Counted from the stretch's first letter, positions 22,880 through 35,507 are shown. The stretch: 64,000 bases of DNA from Armillaria gallica (GCA_037576215.1 JBANDB010000010.1:2356001-2420000), one strand, 5' to 3'. Program-made: numbers and translations. The notes: generated by a model from the sequence alone, not told the origin.

Positions 22880-23372
22880 TCATATGGTGCGACCAACCAA
22901 GAACCCAGGGTGTGCAAGGTTCAACGTGTAAATAGCCAACTCCACCATGACACCATCCAATACATCTGAGAATCATGAGAATCAGTCAAGAATCGACGTA
23001 TTGATCAAAACGACGCGACATACCGAAGTAAACCTCCGTAAAAATGATCTTTCCGTTCAATCCACCAGCGAGCTCGATCGTGCGGTAGATCGCGCCGCAA
23101 AGTGATGGGCATGAGCTTTCGATAATACCAACGGTATGAGAGGTAACTTGAATGAAGTCTACCGAATCGAGAGACACAATGTACTAAAAGCCAGCGAAGA
23201 CCATAGCTTTTATTTTCATATCCATGACTCTGCGTTCAAGATCGGGTGACGAGAACGTAACCATGGAGTCGTTCGGCATGTAGAAACTCATCGCTCGCTG
23301 GGAGCGGGAGCGGGAGCAGAACTTTGGATCTCTACAACGGGGTACACGGTGCCAATCAGCATCAATCATCAT
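22880..23372 (-). CDS. RTA1-like protein, C-terminal exons (5' part unresolved)
   Basis: The last exon (22880-22965) reads VLDGVMVELAIYTLNLAHPG and joins in phase 1, across a GT..AG intron, to an exon ending at 23024. That exon encodes AIYRTIELAGGLNGKI and FTEVYF. These are the signature C-terminal helices of RTA1-like proteins, comparable to IYRTLEL and LVHPA in the neighbour at 19910. Upstream, 23184-23372 reads ERRVMDMKIKAMVFAGF, the usual loop and start of helix six. I could not find the N-terminal helices (helix 1-3 signatures such as GWxxRLW) in 23.4-24.7 kb. The gene may therefore be truncated or have exons I failed to recognise. It may be a paralogue by local duplication and divergence. 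Confidence 0.55.
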
Positions 23373-25068
23373 CAGCGATTTCCATGCTACCAGATCGCTC
23401 GTGCCATGCTTTCAGATATCGACGCACTTCAAAGAGCCTGCCACTTCCCGTATTGGAACAATCTATAATGATTATCTTATATCCAAAGGCACCGTACAGT
23501 GGAGAAGGAATTATCTATTAGAATAGCGGTTCGCGGGATGTACAGCAAGGGATATATGGTGCTCTAGTACACTACTTAAGGGGATATAGCTAATGCGAAT
23601 AAGAGAAGATCTAAACTACACTGTGTAAATGATGATATGCTGTATATGCAAAGGATGAAAACATTCCACGATCCGAAGTCCGTTCCGAAAGCAATGAATA
23701 ATGATACAGCAGGTGATACAAAGCAATGGAAGAGAAGGGTGAGCGACACGCTGAGCGTGCGTCGTGATGTTTATTCGTGCTGGGAACAGTATCAGTATGC
23801 GAAAACAAAATACGAGGAGAATGCTCGTACATCATTCGATAGATAATACTATCACCGGAGCACACATGGCTTCCAGAAATTCGAGTTCATAAATGGCTAT
23901 CGATAAAGCGCATCAACACCGGCGAATACACACAAGACGTGAATGAAGCAAAACTCACGCCATTGGCGCCATTGCTAAAATCTACGAAACAATCAGAACA
24001 ACCGGTCATACGAATCAGACTGGCAGACGTACGCGGAGCAAGACACATATATGCAGCAATCATCTGTCGGCCATTCTCGACATACGCAGCAAGGCATATC
24101 TCGCCTGCTTGCCAGGAACATCCAGGTCCCCAGGGTCGTTGTGGTAATCGTGGAGGGTAAGGCATAAGGAGAACGTACAAGCCCCGGCCCATCCATTTTA
24201 AGTATAAGCTTTCACACCCGAGTCAGAACAAGTCATAGACGTATTCGACAGCCCGACACAGGAAGCTCAGGAATAGCGGCAGCGAGTAAGCAGAGTAGAC
24301 AGCATTCGAGTCATACGGAGAAGAAGGCAGTGTACGACTGCTGTTTAACACCTCTGAGTCATACGTGGAGGTAGCTGAAGCGCCCATACTGAACGTGTCA
24401 TCGTCCGATACCATCATTGCTGTCGTACTAAGAATGACTCACCAATGCACCGAGGCAAAGCGCCACCCGGAAGCCACCATTGTACGATGAGCTCGCAGCA
24501 CAAGTCTGTCGGAAGCAATACTGCGAGACGAGGGGGCATAGTCAAACACGTATCGCAAAAAAACAGTCTGCGGGTAACGCTCAAATGCTTTGATCCGTGT
24601 GTGCCCGAAACGCTGCAGCCAAGAGCTGTAAGCCAGGATCCTAAGCGCGATCATATCTGATCTTGGTAAAACCGGTAGCACCTCGCGCTTGAACGCTTCT
24701 AAGGCAATTACCACTGGTGGATGGGGTAATGGGATAAGGGTTGGGTTAGAATTTGAAATAGAATCGCCACGACCACGTGATTCGGTCCCGCGTCGCGTAA
24801 TTTAGAGTGACTCCTACCAGTGATCCAATATCGCTTTGGAGACCCGTCGCGCTTACCGAGAGAAGTAGTTGCCGGAAACAAAACTAATGTTATTTTTTGC
24901 ATCTTGGAAACCAAGGGTGGAGATCAGCATAGTTCACTTCGAGTTGCATTTTAGACGAGGTTGTATTGTACTGGCATTCCGAGCCGGTAAATATACGATA
25001 TAAGTAATCTATGGTAAAGAATTCCATATGAAAAACTGAGATCAGTACTACAAAAGAAATAATGCAGT
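23373..25068. other. Unresolved region, possible scattered exons on the minus strand
   Basis: Several minus-strand frames of 65-100 codons (23611-23865, 23887-24192, 24223-24417, 24439-24714) contain hydrophobic stretches such as YSLPLFLSFLC. They could be exons of a membrane protein, possibly the 5' part of the RTA1-like gene, but no splice set I tried gave a consistent product. Nothing is called. Confidence 0.2.
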
Positions 25069-26760
25069 TCAGACGTAAACACGACGATGATCTTCCTGGT
25101 CGAACCGAAGATCCCAGTGACCAGTAGTATAAGAAATCCCCTTCGACGTGGTAACAACTGATATACCAAGTCCCTCCTCCTTCACATTCCTAAGCCTAGC
25201 TACATCCTCTAGGCTAAGATCCTCTAGGATTCGCGTAGTATCAGCCTCAAATCTGAATAACTTCAATGCGCCGGCGTTCCATCTCGATACGACCATGTTG
25301 ACAAAGTCAGAATCCATAAAACCAAACGGAGTCGTATCTGTACGATCCTCGTCTTCATACGTCACTGTATAACCCTCGTCTTTCTGTATCGTAATCTCCA
25401 GCGCCTGCAGAGCCGGAAGGATTTTATGCTCCCCGCTGTCCGAACAATCTGCCATATGCAGGGCGAGATTGTCGAAGTCTTCAGTATCTTCATGGCACCA
25501 CTGGGGATAGTTAAGTTTCAGATGAACAAGTCCTGGTGTAGAGTCGAGGATTTCGAGAAAAATGTTATCTATGAACGCAAAGTCGATATGCAGAAATTGG
25601 AGCGAATCTCCGGACGAGGTGATTATGGCATTGATGTGATCATTTGTATCGTAGTCTAGCGAGGGAGGCGTCACCGTCAAGTTTGTCAATTGCGGAAGTT
25701 TCACTTGTTCCATGAAAACCTCGGAAGAAACGGCGAGGGACTTCAAGCCAGTATGGACAATGTCTTCCTCGAAGTCCGGCGAGAGATCGCTTTCGGAACG
25801 GTACTTGAAGATCAACGTGTGAAGATGAGGGGCTGATGAGAGGATACCCGTGTACGTTTTGTAGCTTCCTGCGCTCTCCCGAACGTCCGTTAGGTACGTC
25901 ACCTGAGACCATGGCAGATCCCTGAACTTGTCAGCACCAATTCCTTCGAAAGAGATCTCCTCCAAAACTGGCGCCGCTTTGAAAGCGGTTATCGAAGGCA
26001 TGAGGACGGCTGAGGCATCAGATACAGCGACGTGTAGCTTCTTGAGACGAGGGACGTTGCCTTCCACGGCGTTGAGCATGTGAACCAATTGAGAGGGTAT
26101 ACAGATACTGAAATCTTTCCATCGCGCTGAATGCTCCATGACCTTGTGTAGGAGTGCTATAACCGTGGACTTGGTCTGGATATCTACCCTGTTGTTAGAG
26201 ATACTGAACACCACATTGAGGTCGCGATGATTCGAACGGGATAGTACGGTAGATAACAAGGAAGCAGGATCTTTCCGAGGCTTGGCGTTAGACAAAAGGG
26301 TCGGACATTGGCTGGTCGAGTACGTAGGGACGTAAACAGAGTTGTCGTCGATGAGGATAGAGGTCCAAAGTGTCGGATCACCACATACAGCGAATCGCCA
26401 CGAGCTGCATACATAGCTGAAAGCCCATGGTCCGATCTTGATATCTGACGCATTGAAAAAATCACCCCCTATTGCAAGACCGAATATCTCGCTGAGCACT
26501 TCGGTGGGAAGGACGGTGTCAGGCGTAGGTTGTGTCACGTTAGCAAGCCGTCCGCGAAGTTCTTCGGTTATTTTCTCTAGTTCTGCGTGTTCTGACAGCA
26601 GCCGGAGCATGCGTTCCTCGTTGCAATAAATAGCAGCAGATATATCAGCCGCGATTTCACTTTGGGTTTCTGGAATGTAAGCGTTCAGACAAACGAGGCA
26701 TTGGAGGGAAAAAGTATTACACACCATGTTGAAGGAAATATCCTTTTCCCCCAGAGGCAA
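25069..26760 (-). CDS. F-box protein (563 residues)
   Basis: A single long frame. After a coiled-coil-like start (EERMLRLLSEHAELEKITEE) comes the F-box: LPTEVLSEIFGLAIG, then WAFSYVCSSWRFAVCGDPTLW, the common Agaricomycete form. About 400 residues of leucine-rich-like sequence follow (for example APVLEEISFEGIG, LPQLTNLTVTPPSLD, STPGLVHLKLNYP). It would act as a substrate adaptor of an SCF ubiquitin ligase with an unknown target. The first 40 residues (MPLGEKDISFNM..., NAYIPETQ) may include an unspliced intron or upstream sequence, so the start is uncertain. It is full length compared with relatives. A truncated paralogue lies directly upstream on the same strand. Confidence 0.8.
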   Translation of the reverse strand: MPLGEKDISFNMVCNTFSLQCLVCLNAYIPETQSEIAADISAAIYCNEERMLRLLSEHAELEKITEELRGRLANVTQPTPDTVLPTEVLSEIFGLAIGGDFFNASDIKIGPWAFSYVCSSWRFAVCGDPTLWTSILIDDNSVYVPTYSTSQCPTLLSNAKPRKDPASLLSTVLSRSNHRDLNVVFSISNNRVDIQTKSTVIALLHKVMEHSARWKDFSICIPSQLVHMLNAVEGNVPRLKKLHVAVSDASAVLMPSITAFKAAPVLEEISFEGIGADKFRDLPWSQVTYLTDVRESAGSYKTYTGILSSAPHLHTLIFKYRSESDLSPDFEEDIVHTGLKSLAVSSEVFMEQVKLPQLTNLTVTPPSLDYDTNDHINAIITSSGDSLQFLHIDFAFIDNIFLEILDSTPGLVHLKLNYPQWCHEDTEDFDNLALHMADCSDSGEHKILPALQALEITIQKDEGYTVTYEDEDRTDTTPFGFMDSDFVNMVVSRWNAGALKLFRFEADTTRILEDLSLEDVARLRNVKEEGLGISVVTTSKGISYTTGHWDLRFDQEDHRRVYV

Positions 26761-26991
26761 CGCAAACGGTTCTTTGCTCCATCGATGGTGGCGGTAGAGG
26801 CGAAAGAGGGGCCATCTCGTGCTTAGTCTGAGATCGTCCTTAAACGGAAATCACCGTGAACTTCTATTGTAAGAGGTCGTGCAGCGAACTGGCAGTGAAA
26901 GGTAAAATTCATCGTTGTCATGATATTCACGTAGTACAGGTCATATACCGCGTCCAGACTTGAAGCCGTGACTCAAGCTCCACATCTTGAT

Positions 26992-27753
26992 CTACGAAAT
27001 TGACGGGAAAGTCACGTTGATCTCATGTCCATAATTGCGGTCGTCATCGAAATGCACAAGCTGATGACACGGGAGTGAGATATGGGTAGTGGATGCAAAC
27101 CCTTGTAGAGTAACGACCGTCAGCAATGGCGCCATTTCAAATATCGTGATCACATCGCGGTTCCCCGCATTGGCGTCATTGCATAGCGCGAGGTGGAGGC
27201 TCACTAGCTTCGAAAACTGGCCGTAATCAACGAAGAGGTCGTCCACCATGTAGCGCGGTAAATGGAGCAAGACGTTTCTCCACTGATGCGACTTTTGCGC
27301 TAATCGCAGGAGAAGCACCCGCATCATAAACGATTGGTTGGGATCGGTGTTTCCTGTAGAGTAATCGACGTGCAATGACAGATCGTGGAAGTCAACTCGT
27401 GAGAGAACGGCGGAGAGCACAGAGAGAGGGTCATGTCGTCGACGATATTTTAATGTGTTGGAACGACGGAAGTGGGGTTTCAAGTATACCGCAGGATTGT
27501 TGCTATACAAGCGGAAGGAGGAAGCGTCGAGAATGATATGGGACCATAGGCACGGATAGTCGAGAGCGGCAGCTCGCCAGGAGCTGCATACGTAGGTGAA
27601 TATCCATGGACCTTGGCTCGTGTCACTGAAGTTGAACCCGTTGTCGTCCAAGAGTGCAAGGAATATCTTTTGAAGTACTCTTGGAGGTAAATCTTCGAAA
27701 CCCGTGCAATATGCGTCCTTCTTAGAGTATCTCTCAGCGCGTAGTCGCTGCAT
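26992..27753 (-). pseudogene. F-box gene, truncated paralogue
   Basis: It encodes the F-box (FEDLPPRVLQKIFLALL, then WIFTYVCSSWRAAALDYPCLW) and about 170 residues of the following region, with blocks matching the order of the gene at 25069 (DPLSVLSAVLSRVDFHDL against DPASLLSTVLSRSNHRDL). It stops after 253 residues, about half the family length, in the middle of the leucine-rich part. No continuation is seen in 26761-26991. It is therefore probably a 3'-truncated duplicate, although a short F-box protein could still be made. Confidence 0.6.
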
Positions 27754-28736
27754 ATCTGTGACTAAAGATCATCAGATAGTGCCACTGCATTGAACAACTT
27801 CCTCACGTTCTCCGGTAGATCCACAGATCTAACAGGAAATGTGGTTGGTCATGAGATGAACGCCAGTTCCTGGAAGATCATTCAGAATTCCAACGCACAT
27901 AAGGAGGCTGATAACCGATGCTATACCTTGGAAATCCATATAATAAAGATACGTCGCGCTGCGATGTGGGAGAAACTGAGTATAGTAAAAGCTAAGCGCT
28001 GATATATAAGGCGTCGACAAAGACAAAGACCGCCACTTGTGCAAATTTCAAAAACTTGCGCCGGCCCAGGCTGTTCTTTTCATTGTGATTAAATAAAAGT
28101 ATAAAGGCTTTTTGTACACGTTGCGACCAGGACCTTAGACAATGTCGTGAACGAAAATGATGCGCATTGGGCGCCAAGACGTACCTTGAAAGGCTAAGAT
28201 GTACGGGATCGAAAGGTAGACCACGACATACAGATTAGGAGGCATCTGTTACTCCCAGAACAAGGTCGAGGACTGAAAAAAAGGGAAGCAGTAACTGTCT
28301 TCAATAATTGCCATAGAGTCTCTGGGTGCTGTGTCGACGCTTTGACGTCGCGAGAAATTTGATAATTTTTCTCGGAACAGGATAATCAAGGATAATTTGA
28401 AACGAAGCGGATTCGGAATTGCGGAGAGCTGGCTAGAAGCGGCATGGGAAGAAGATAGCAAACACCAACATATATCACGAAAATTTCCCTTCAATACTAG
28501 GTGCGCGCCAATGGCCATGTTCTCCGCACGAGTAAAACAAGACCGTGTTGACTACCCTGGCAGTACTTAGTGGGCATTAATCAAACGAGAATATTGCGAG
28601 ACTTAGCAGCAATACCCAGACCGTCCAGCCTTTCTATATCTTCCCTATCCTCCATCATGACCACCGACACTTTTTGAAATCTGTCTTGGCAATCTTAGTC
28701 CAACAGCCCAATATTGACCCCATATGTCGTCGTCGT
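27754..28736. other. Intergenic, nothing recognised
   Basis: About 1 kb between the truncated F-box gene and the 3' end of the HET gene. Only short unsupported frames occur. Confidence 0.3.
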
Positions 28737-30447
28737 CTAACCTGGAATACTACCGAGTAACGTGTACGTGCCTTCGGGTATCAGAATTTGATGGGTGGCA
28801 CGGATTGCAAATGTGTGCTGCATCCCGTCCGCGCCCTCAACAACCAACTCTCCGGATCGATCTCCCCCTTCTACCGATTCCACATCCAATCCTCGTACAT
28901 GCCCCTTTTCAATGCAAGACCCTTCAAATGAGTCCTCAGCCGTCTCATCATCATGCTCCACGTACTCTAGTACAGAACACTGGTTCACTGGCAGGGTCTC
29001 CGTCATGACCTGCTCCCGCGTCGGTCTCCACTGCTTGTGTCCGAGTCCTACTCCAGGATATGCTAAGAGGAAGGCCGCCCGCATCCTAGCGTACATTGAA
29101 TTCATTAGCGCCGTCCATGCATCCTCGAGAGACTTGCTCTCATCGTATGCTGGTATCGTCTCCAGCATTAGGGGGAATGCGAGTCCCGCGACTTTGTTGA
29201 CGGGATTGGTTGACACTCGCGTCTGCATAGCTGCCAGTTGACGAAATAAATCCAACCAACCCTGCCCCCACCCCAGCTGCTTATTGAATCTCGTCAGCAG
29301 CTCAGTCTCGTAGTTTCCTTGCTCGTCTTTTAGCTTGGACTGCAAAGGTCCATAAGGCGTATCCCCGGCGACGATCCTCGGTTTTCCCCCCTCCTGGAGT
29401 GTCCACGCACGTCTAAACCACCACCTCTCGTTGTTCAAGTCACCCTCCTTCAAAGTAAAAGGCAGTCCTAGGCCACTCAGGTAGATCACCACCCATGTAT
29501 TGCGATACACCCGCCCAATTGTGGGCACATCCAGCTTCCATTCCTCGACACGTACATCCTCCTTTGGCCCCCCTTTCTGCCTCAAACAGAGGACATCCAG
29601 CCACATGTACTCCACTCCCAGATTCAGCATCTCGATCCGGATAAGGTCGAGACAGGCATCCTTCGGGACGGGCACGGGCCACTCGTACCTGTTGATGGGT
29701 GTCCACACCTCCACGCGGTCTTTCTCATCCACCCACGCATGCGATATTGGCACTGGGTATCTGCGGACAGTCCACCATGGCACCACCCGATTGCTATACA
29801 GGTCCCATACGCGTCGAGGTGGCAAATAGGGTTCAACAATCCGAACTTTATCTACCAGTGCTTCTTGTCGGCGCTTCCTGTCCTTCTCTTCCCGTCTGCG
29901 GAGTTTGTCTCGGATGTTGCTCCAGTCCTCAGTGTACAATGTTTGGCGAAGACGGCCATATGCAGTTCCAAAGTCGTACTTCTTCTCAACGCAGTCTTCA
30001 AGAACGGAGGGAAGAAATGGGGTGTCGAGGGTGTATGACGTTCTAAGGGTTGCGTTCAGTCCATCTAAGACCCCATGAATGCCGAGGGTAGCACAGGGAG
30101 TGTCGGCGAGGGAGGATGGTATAACGGGACGTCGACCGGTGTAGGACTTTTGCTTTGGAACCTTGATCGATGATTCTTCCCGGCCGGTCTCAGTAAAGGC
30201 CGAGATTTTGACTTTCGCAAATGCAATGTCCTGGAAACACGTTATCAGATTACCATTGTGTACTTGCAGACCGACTTACCTTTGGCAGCCAACGAGGAGG
30301 ATCAAACTCATAAGGAACCGTATCAGAATCATCCGAAGCATCATCAGAATCCACAAAGCTACTCTCAGAACCCGACGTTGAAGGTGGTTCTGCTCGCAAG
30401 TTAGATGACGAGGCAGGTATCGCCTCCGAGATGGTCCCGTAAGTCAT
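28737..30447 (-). CDS. HET-domain (heterokaryon incompatibility type) protein
   Basis: The model is complement(join(28737..30230,30280..30447)), 553 residues. Exon 1 reads MTYGTISEAIPASSS and an acidic Ser/Asp-rich stretch ending DPPRWLPK, and the 49-base intron is GT..AG in phase 0. The middle has the conserved preamble GRRPVIPSSLADTPCATLG and YDFGTAYGRLRQ. The HET domain proper follows: PISHAWVDEKDRVEVWTPIN, EMLNLGVEYMWLDVLCLRQ, DVPTIGRVYRNTW and WWFRRAWTLQEGG. HET domains mediate programmed cell death after incompatible fusion in ascomycetes. In basidiomycetes they are numerous and their role is less clear; similarity to TIR folds is established for the family. No stop or frameshift is seen. 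The ATG at 30447 is the first in frame. Confidence 0.85.
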
Positions 30448-33400
30448 TGTTGTAGAATTACCGCGAGCCAGGTCATTGAGTGACTTCCGTTTCAAGTCGT
30501 CACATAACGGAGGACTTTCGCCTTGGGACGCACGTGGTGGGCTGTATGAAGGGCGAATATACAACAACCGCCGAACAAGTTCGGCAGATGGGGGTATTTG
30601 TGTACACGCCGTGGTAGGTGGCAGACAAACCAATGAGGTGCGCCGGCAACCCTCCTAGTTCCCGCGGGGATCACGATTGAATATCTCGCTGTCCTGTGGG
30701 TCTGAAGATGAATCCTGCAGCTTTGTATTCTTGTCCAGCAATAAACGTCAAACCATTACCAGCTCAAAGTCTCGAAATTAGCGGTCTGAGTCAACCACTA
30801 TCGTCTCTCTTTCTGAACTGCCAGCACTGCCTTCAAAGGACATCAGTGATTTTGATATACACGAGTACATGTGAGATATCGGGCTTCTCATAGCAGCGAC
30901 AGTCAGTTGTCGTTTAGTTCCTCGCAGAGACTCACTTACGTATATCTATATTCCCGTGGAGATTCCGTAGTATATAATACTGTAAATTTCGCAGTTAGTA
31001 CCTATGTCGCTTTGCCAAAGATGTAACCCATTTTGCTGCTTACTTTGTTAAAAATAGCCTCTGTTCCTGTGGTGTTGGGAACACATTCAATAATGAAAAG
31101 CCGGGCGACAAGACGGGAAACAACGTACCATTGAATGACGCGTGCTTTTGCATGAGTTTGCTGGATCCATGAATAACGGACCTGGACCTGCATTTGTCCG
31201 CCAATCCTGCTCGCCCGGTAACGTCTTTGAGATTGATACATCCTCTAATTCTTCATTACCGACTCTGAACAGTGTGGAGCCATCATATATGTTAGTGCAG
31301 GAGGAGGAGCGTCTGAAGGAAGGTCAGTCAACGACTGAGAACAAGAACCCCGAGGTTTGGATACGCGTACTTTGGACCGTGATACGAGATATAGTGTTAC
31401 GGCGACGGAAATAGTACATTTGTGAATATTTCTCTTGCATAAATCTGGGGGACATCATTGGCCAGAATAGAGTCTAGCAGAACTTGGCGTCGAAATGTGC
31501 CAAGTCGATTACGTCCACCACCGTCTCGGACTCCCGTATTTTCTCATCAACGTCCGCAAGAAGCGTCATCCAGTCATTGCATAACGAGAGCGCGGGTTGG
31601 CTCGATGGAGCCCTCGCCGTTTTATTTCGCATAGTATCACCAATCTCAGCAAAAACAGAAGGGACCGCTGATGAGGGAGAGGCAAATCCCCGCCAGCCAC
31701 GTTTCGGTCTACGGGACATTCCGCACTTCCTTATATTCATAAATGGACTCCGTCGGTTGAATGTCTTAGGGCCAGGTGAGATTATTGAACTTGCAGAACC
31801 GAATGAGTACGTACCTTCATTCCACATACATCCAACGCCTTAAAAAATCGGCAATGAGGGCCTTCAAAGACGGCTTTCTAAAGTATGATGAGCTCAGAAC
31901 ATTATCATCGAGGAGGAACATGATAAACAAGGCTTACCTTCTATTTCTTTGGTATTCTGGCATCCAAGAGCCACACATCTCCCCCAAAACAAGCGTTGGA
32001 TCCGCCAATGGCAAGACGGCGTCTCCGTAAACCGAGATCCAATGAATGTACAAAAATGATATCGTGCGATGGTTCGATGCGAAGGAGCTGAGATGGATAT
32101 ATTGGAGACAATGTGGCGACGGAGCTAGATGAACTATCGTGGTGGGTTACTCAGCCACAGAGCCATATTGACCCGGCGATAGGAGGCTGGGGCCTGTCTT
32201 TTCAGTCTACGTGAAATCGGGGAGGGGCGGTGGAATATTCGTGAGAGAATCCTTCCGCGAGCTGTAGAACGGAAAATGGAGAAGGTCGTAGTCGGCTGTG
32301 TATGTCTTCAGGCCTAAGCTATCTTTGAATGGTGACGCGCTGTTACCCGCTTGGGCTTTACTGGTTCTCGCGCTCGGAGGATGTCCATCTCCGGTGGAAA
32401 CGGAGCTCTTGTGCAGCACCTATAGTTCAGGGCGGTACAAGACATCTAGAGAACACAAAGCTAAACGGAAATAGACACAGCGGGGAAAAAGGAACGCACC
32501 CGATACACTCCAAAGTGCTCCCTGCCATGATCGCCACACATGAACAGATCCAGAAGTCATACAGAGGGTGTTATACAGCAACGCCTCAAGATTGTTGTCC
32601 AATCATTGACCACTGCGCTGGTTGTAGCGACGACCAAGACGGCCGTTATCAACATGTTCCTCTGGGAACTAATCAGTACGGCACATCTGGCAGCATATGA
32701 GTATATTCGCCGCATAAACTGCAACGGAAGGGTCTCTTCGTACAAAGGATTGCCTAAACACACACTTCCTTCATTAGCAGCTCATTGACTAGGACTAGGA
32801 TTGAATTGACGAGAATCATTGCTGAGTACAGCCGTTGGGGGATCAGTCACAGCGTGAGACAGAATGTAATAGATGTCGATTCCCAAGGCCTTGGATCTCA
32901 AAAGCGTGAGGCGAGTTGAAGGTACAACGGCAAACTCCGGGACGAAGGCAAAGACGAACGATGACGTAAGACACGCCAGTCACTCTTCGGCCCGAATTCC
33001 TTCAACACCGCCACGCCATGCCAACTTTGCGACTCGCTTCTCTATCACGCCCAATTACGCGTTCTTCACGCGTTTCTGTGGATCAATTCTCTCTGTCATG
33101 ACAATGTTACTTTCTCACGCTCCCAAATCCCACAACCGGATTCTCGAAACTAGCTGGATGGTCACAAAAAGGATGCGCAACGGAGTCGGAAAAGGCATAG
33201 TGAACCCTTATAAACCCGCATTCTGCAGGACGTCATTAATTCACTGGCTGCTCAACGTACACCTCCAGGAAATTTCTTTTCTCCTGCCAGCCGCTGATAT
33301 GTGACAGGCTAAGAGAATGATCACTCTCAAGACTCAAGAACAAGTCCTCGAACCGTGCAGTATCCTTTCACTTGTCTTCAGCGTCGTCGAGGCTGGTTGG

Positions 33401-33499
33401 ATCCATTCGTTCTGCTCCACGGACGCCTCCGCTCTCACAGAAACGAGAAGTCACGCGGATCCCTCGCGCTGTCAGTGTTAGAGACACGTAAATCATGTT
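30448..33499. other. Three kb with only weak coding candidates
   Basis: Candidates noted but not called: 31142-31414 (plus, 90 codons); 31474-31827 (minus, polar, ending AHFDAKFC); and a minus-strand group between 32207 and 32763 with hydrophobic pieces (NMLITAVLVVATTSAVV, and YDFWICSCVAIMAGSTLE in another frame) and a polar end (KSSVSTGDGHPPSARTS... LPDFT). The last group could be a small multi-pass membrane protein, but no consistent splice model emerged. Confidence 0.25.
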
Positions 33500-33944
33500 T
33501 CATGCATCAGCGGCTGAATGTAGGTCCGACGAAGAGGCCAGCATAGTGAACCATGACACGAATAAAGACAGAGTGAGACACCTCATGATGTATGGAAGAA
33601 GAGGATCTGATGCGAAATAGAAGTTAATTGAGGGAAGAGAAGTATCGGAAGGCACGTACTCAGGCGGGACGTTCCTCATCAAGATCTTTCCAGCGACTGC
33701 TCGTACCTCCTTCCTTGTAGCATGGCGAGCAACTGCAGCGGGGGGAAAACCAATCTTGATTTTGATTGTAAAACCGGTTTCACACGCCCGGGTGTCTGTA
33801 AGAATTGACAAATCAATACTTTAGTCCAAGAAGAATGAACTAGGACTCACAGACCTCTGCGTAGCTTTCTCCGTACCATGACAGTGCACAACCGGGCAAC
33901 GGTTTCCCTCCTACACGTCTCAAATTGAAACTGACTTCACTCAT
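33500..33944 (-). CDS. Small unknown protein within a duplicated block
   Basis: The model is complement(join(33500..33795,33851..33944)), 129 residues. It starts MSEVSFNLRRVGGKPLP and crosses a 55-base GT..AG intron in phase 1 (AEVYTRACETGFTIKI). It then runs through HATRKEVRAVAG and PPEYVPSDTSLPS to a hydrophobic end. I do not recognise the family. A second copy of the locus at 37197-38128 has the same exons but a lost donor (GC instead of GT) and an early stop, so it is a pseudogene. Indels near the middle (CAAA and one C) leave the two copies in different frames over about 10 codons, so this copy may itself be altered there. Coding status is moderately supported. Confidence 0.4.
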
Positions 33945-34388
33945 TCGTATACTCTGCGAAGGAAATACCGAATCTTCAAGAGCACGATCATCCTAGTCGA
34001 TAGCATTGTATGCCGGGGACGCCCAAGAGTGTGCATGCGAACCAAATCCTGAACATATAGGTCAGGTAACGCCGGCCCTGAGGTATGTCCAAAGACTACG
34101 TGGAGGGTGCACGGACCTAGTACTCATCGTCAGCCTAGTGATTATGGGCTGAAGATGCGCAAAGCGCCAAGTCAGATGGCCACAATCAAGGGTCCATGCA
34201 TAGGATTCGTTTTCTCCAAGGTTCGTTCCGGGATCATTGTTATTTACATAAATTCCACCAGGCATCGCGTTCAGTGAATCGCAATGACGCACGGCGGTAA
34301 GTCGTGTGCAAGAAGCGAAGCGAGTTTGCAAAAGTCGCGGCATGCCGGAAGCGTCACGGGGAGGAGACAGTACGTAAAAGGAAACATC
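33575..34388. repeat. Duplicated block, copy 1
   Basis: About 0.8 kb that recurs in the same orientation at 37197-38128. Anchors are the GGCACGTACTCAGGCGG motif, TTGTATGCCGGGGACGCCC and TTCTCCAAGGTTCGTTCCG. By eye the identity is about 80-85%. The two copies bracket membrane-protein copy C. Confidence 0.75.
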
Positions 34389-35507
34389 TTCCTCAGCCTA
34401 TCGACTTCCTTCCTCATAGGTCAAGAGGGGACAACGCAGATTGTTCATTGGATCCAAGTTCTGATTCAATGTCCGGTAGCAAGGAAACACCGTAGTTTTC
34501 TCTGTATTGTCAAGTCGTGTTGTCCAAATCTGTACTTTGCGGTGAGTGAACATTGTCACTGAACAAAGGACTGAAGTTGATTGGAAGCGTTGCAGTATGA
34601 TCAGGTTCCATAATGACAGGGAAATCTCTTCGTTCCACGTCGTTTTATGATCTTTGTCTGACTTTGAGATGTGGTTATCTATGATTGAGTCATCTTCTCT
34701 GTCTATATAAGCCCGAGACTTCAGCTTGTGACGTTATAGAGGACTCGACGCCAACATTCTAGCTCTTGGCACCTATTCTACCACCTACGTAACGTTGCGA
34801 AATTTGTTTATTCTGAAGAATAATGTTCTCTTGGCTCGAGAAACGGAAACCATCGATGAGAATCATTGCGGTATGGAAATTAACGGCATGTCTTTCGGAA
34901 GGCCTTGGTCACGAGCTCAGCTGGTCAAGATACGGATCAAAACCGATGAAGAGAATTATTCTATCGCTAGGTCATGCCGCATCTTGATGACATACTGCCA
35001 TCTCAGCGGTCAAGAGGTCAGCTTCCCAGTCTTTCTCGTTCCGTGTAGAACACTAAATCCGACTGCACCAGCGCCAAAAAGTCCTAGTGCGAAATGAGAG
35101 ATCTATGGAGACTTCATACTACCAGAACGTTCAATAACGAAAGTTTGGTATGTTAAAAATCAGACCGCAGCTTTCAAATTGGCTGTGTCACGCTCGTAAA
35201 GGCTAAATGATTAACACAGCCAATGCAGACTCCGCTGTAATCATTGTTATTCTTAATTGATCATCTCATCAGAGTTCTTCAGGCCGTAAGTCTACCGGCA
35301 CCCCCCAAAGACTGTGTCCGCAGTAGTGAGCTTTCTGTACTGTTGAGATCATACGCAATGGTAACTGTAACCCGGACTCACTCTGCATCGTTCTGGGATG
35401 CTCATCTGAATTCGAGGCTGTGGGGATCGGTACCGGGTAATCATTTCGGCCTCTCTGCGACTATATAATCCCAAACCTTTAGTTTGTGAGCTGGTGATAT
35501 GGCTTTC
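34389..35507. other. Upstream region of membrane-protein copy C
   Basis: A TATA-like stretch near 34702 (TCTATATAAGCCC), followed by CTTCAGCTTGTGACG, resembles the copy C promoter (35460-35500) and may be a partial duplicate of it. A 100-codon frame after it (34795-35097, plus) has no recognised motif. The copy C promoter itself starts near 35320. Confidence 0.3.
35462..35468 (+). promoter_or_regulatory. TATA box of membrane-protein copy C
   Basis: TATATAA about 40 bases upstream of the ATG at 35508. It is conserved in place and context in copies A and B. In decayed copy D the matching site reads CATATAACC. Confidence 0.55.

Noticed and set aside
28795..29241. 148-codon plus-strand frame inside the HET gene
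   Set aside because: Antisense shadow of a clear HET-domain coding sequence.
33500..33944. Assignment of the small duplicated gene to a named fungal DUF family
   Set aside because: A vague resemblance of the GKPLP...FTI pattern is not enough for a family call without a profile search.
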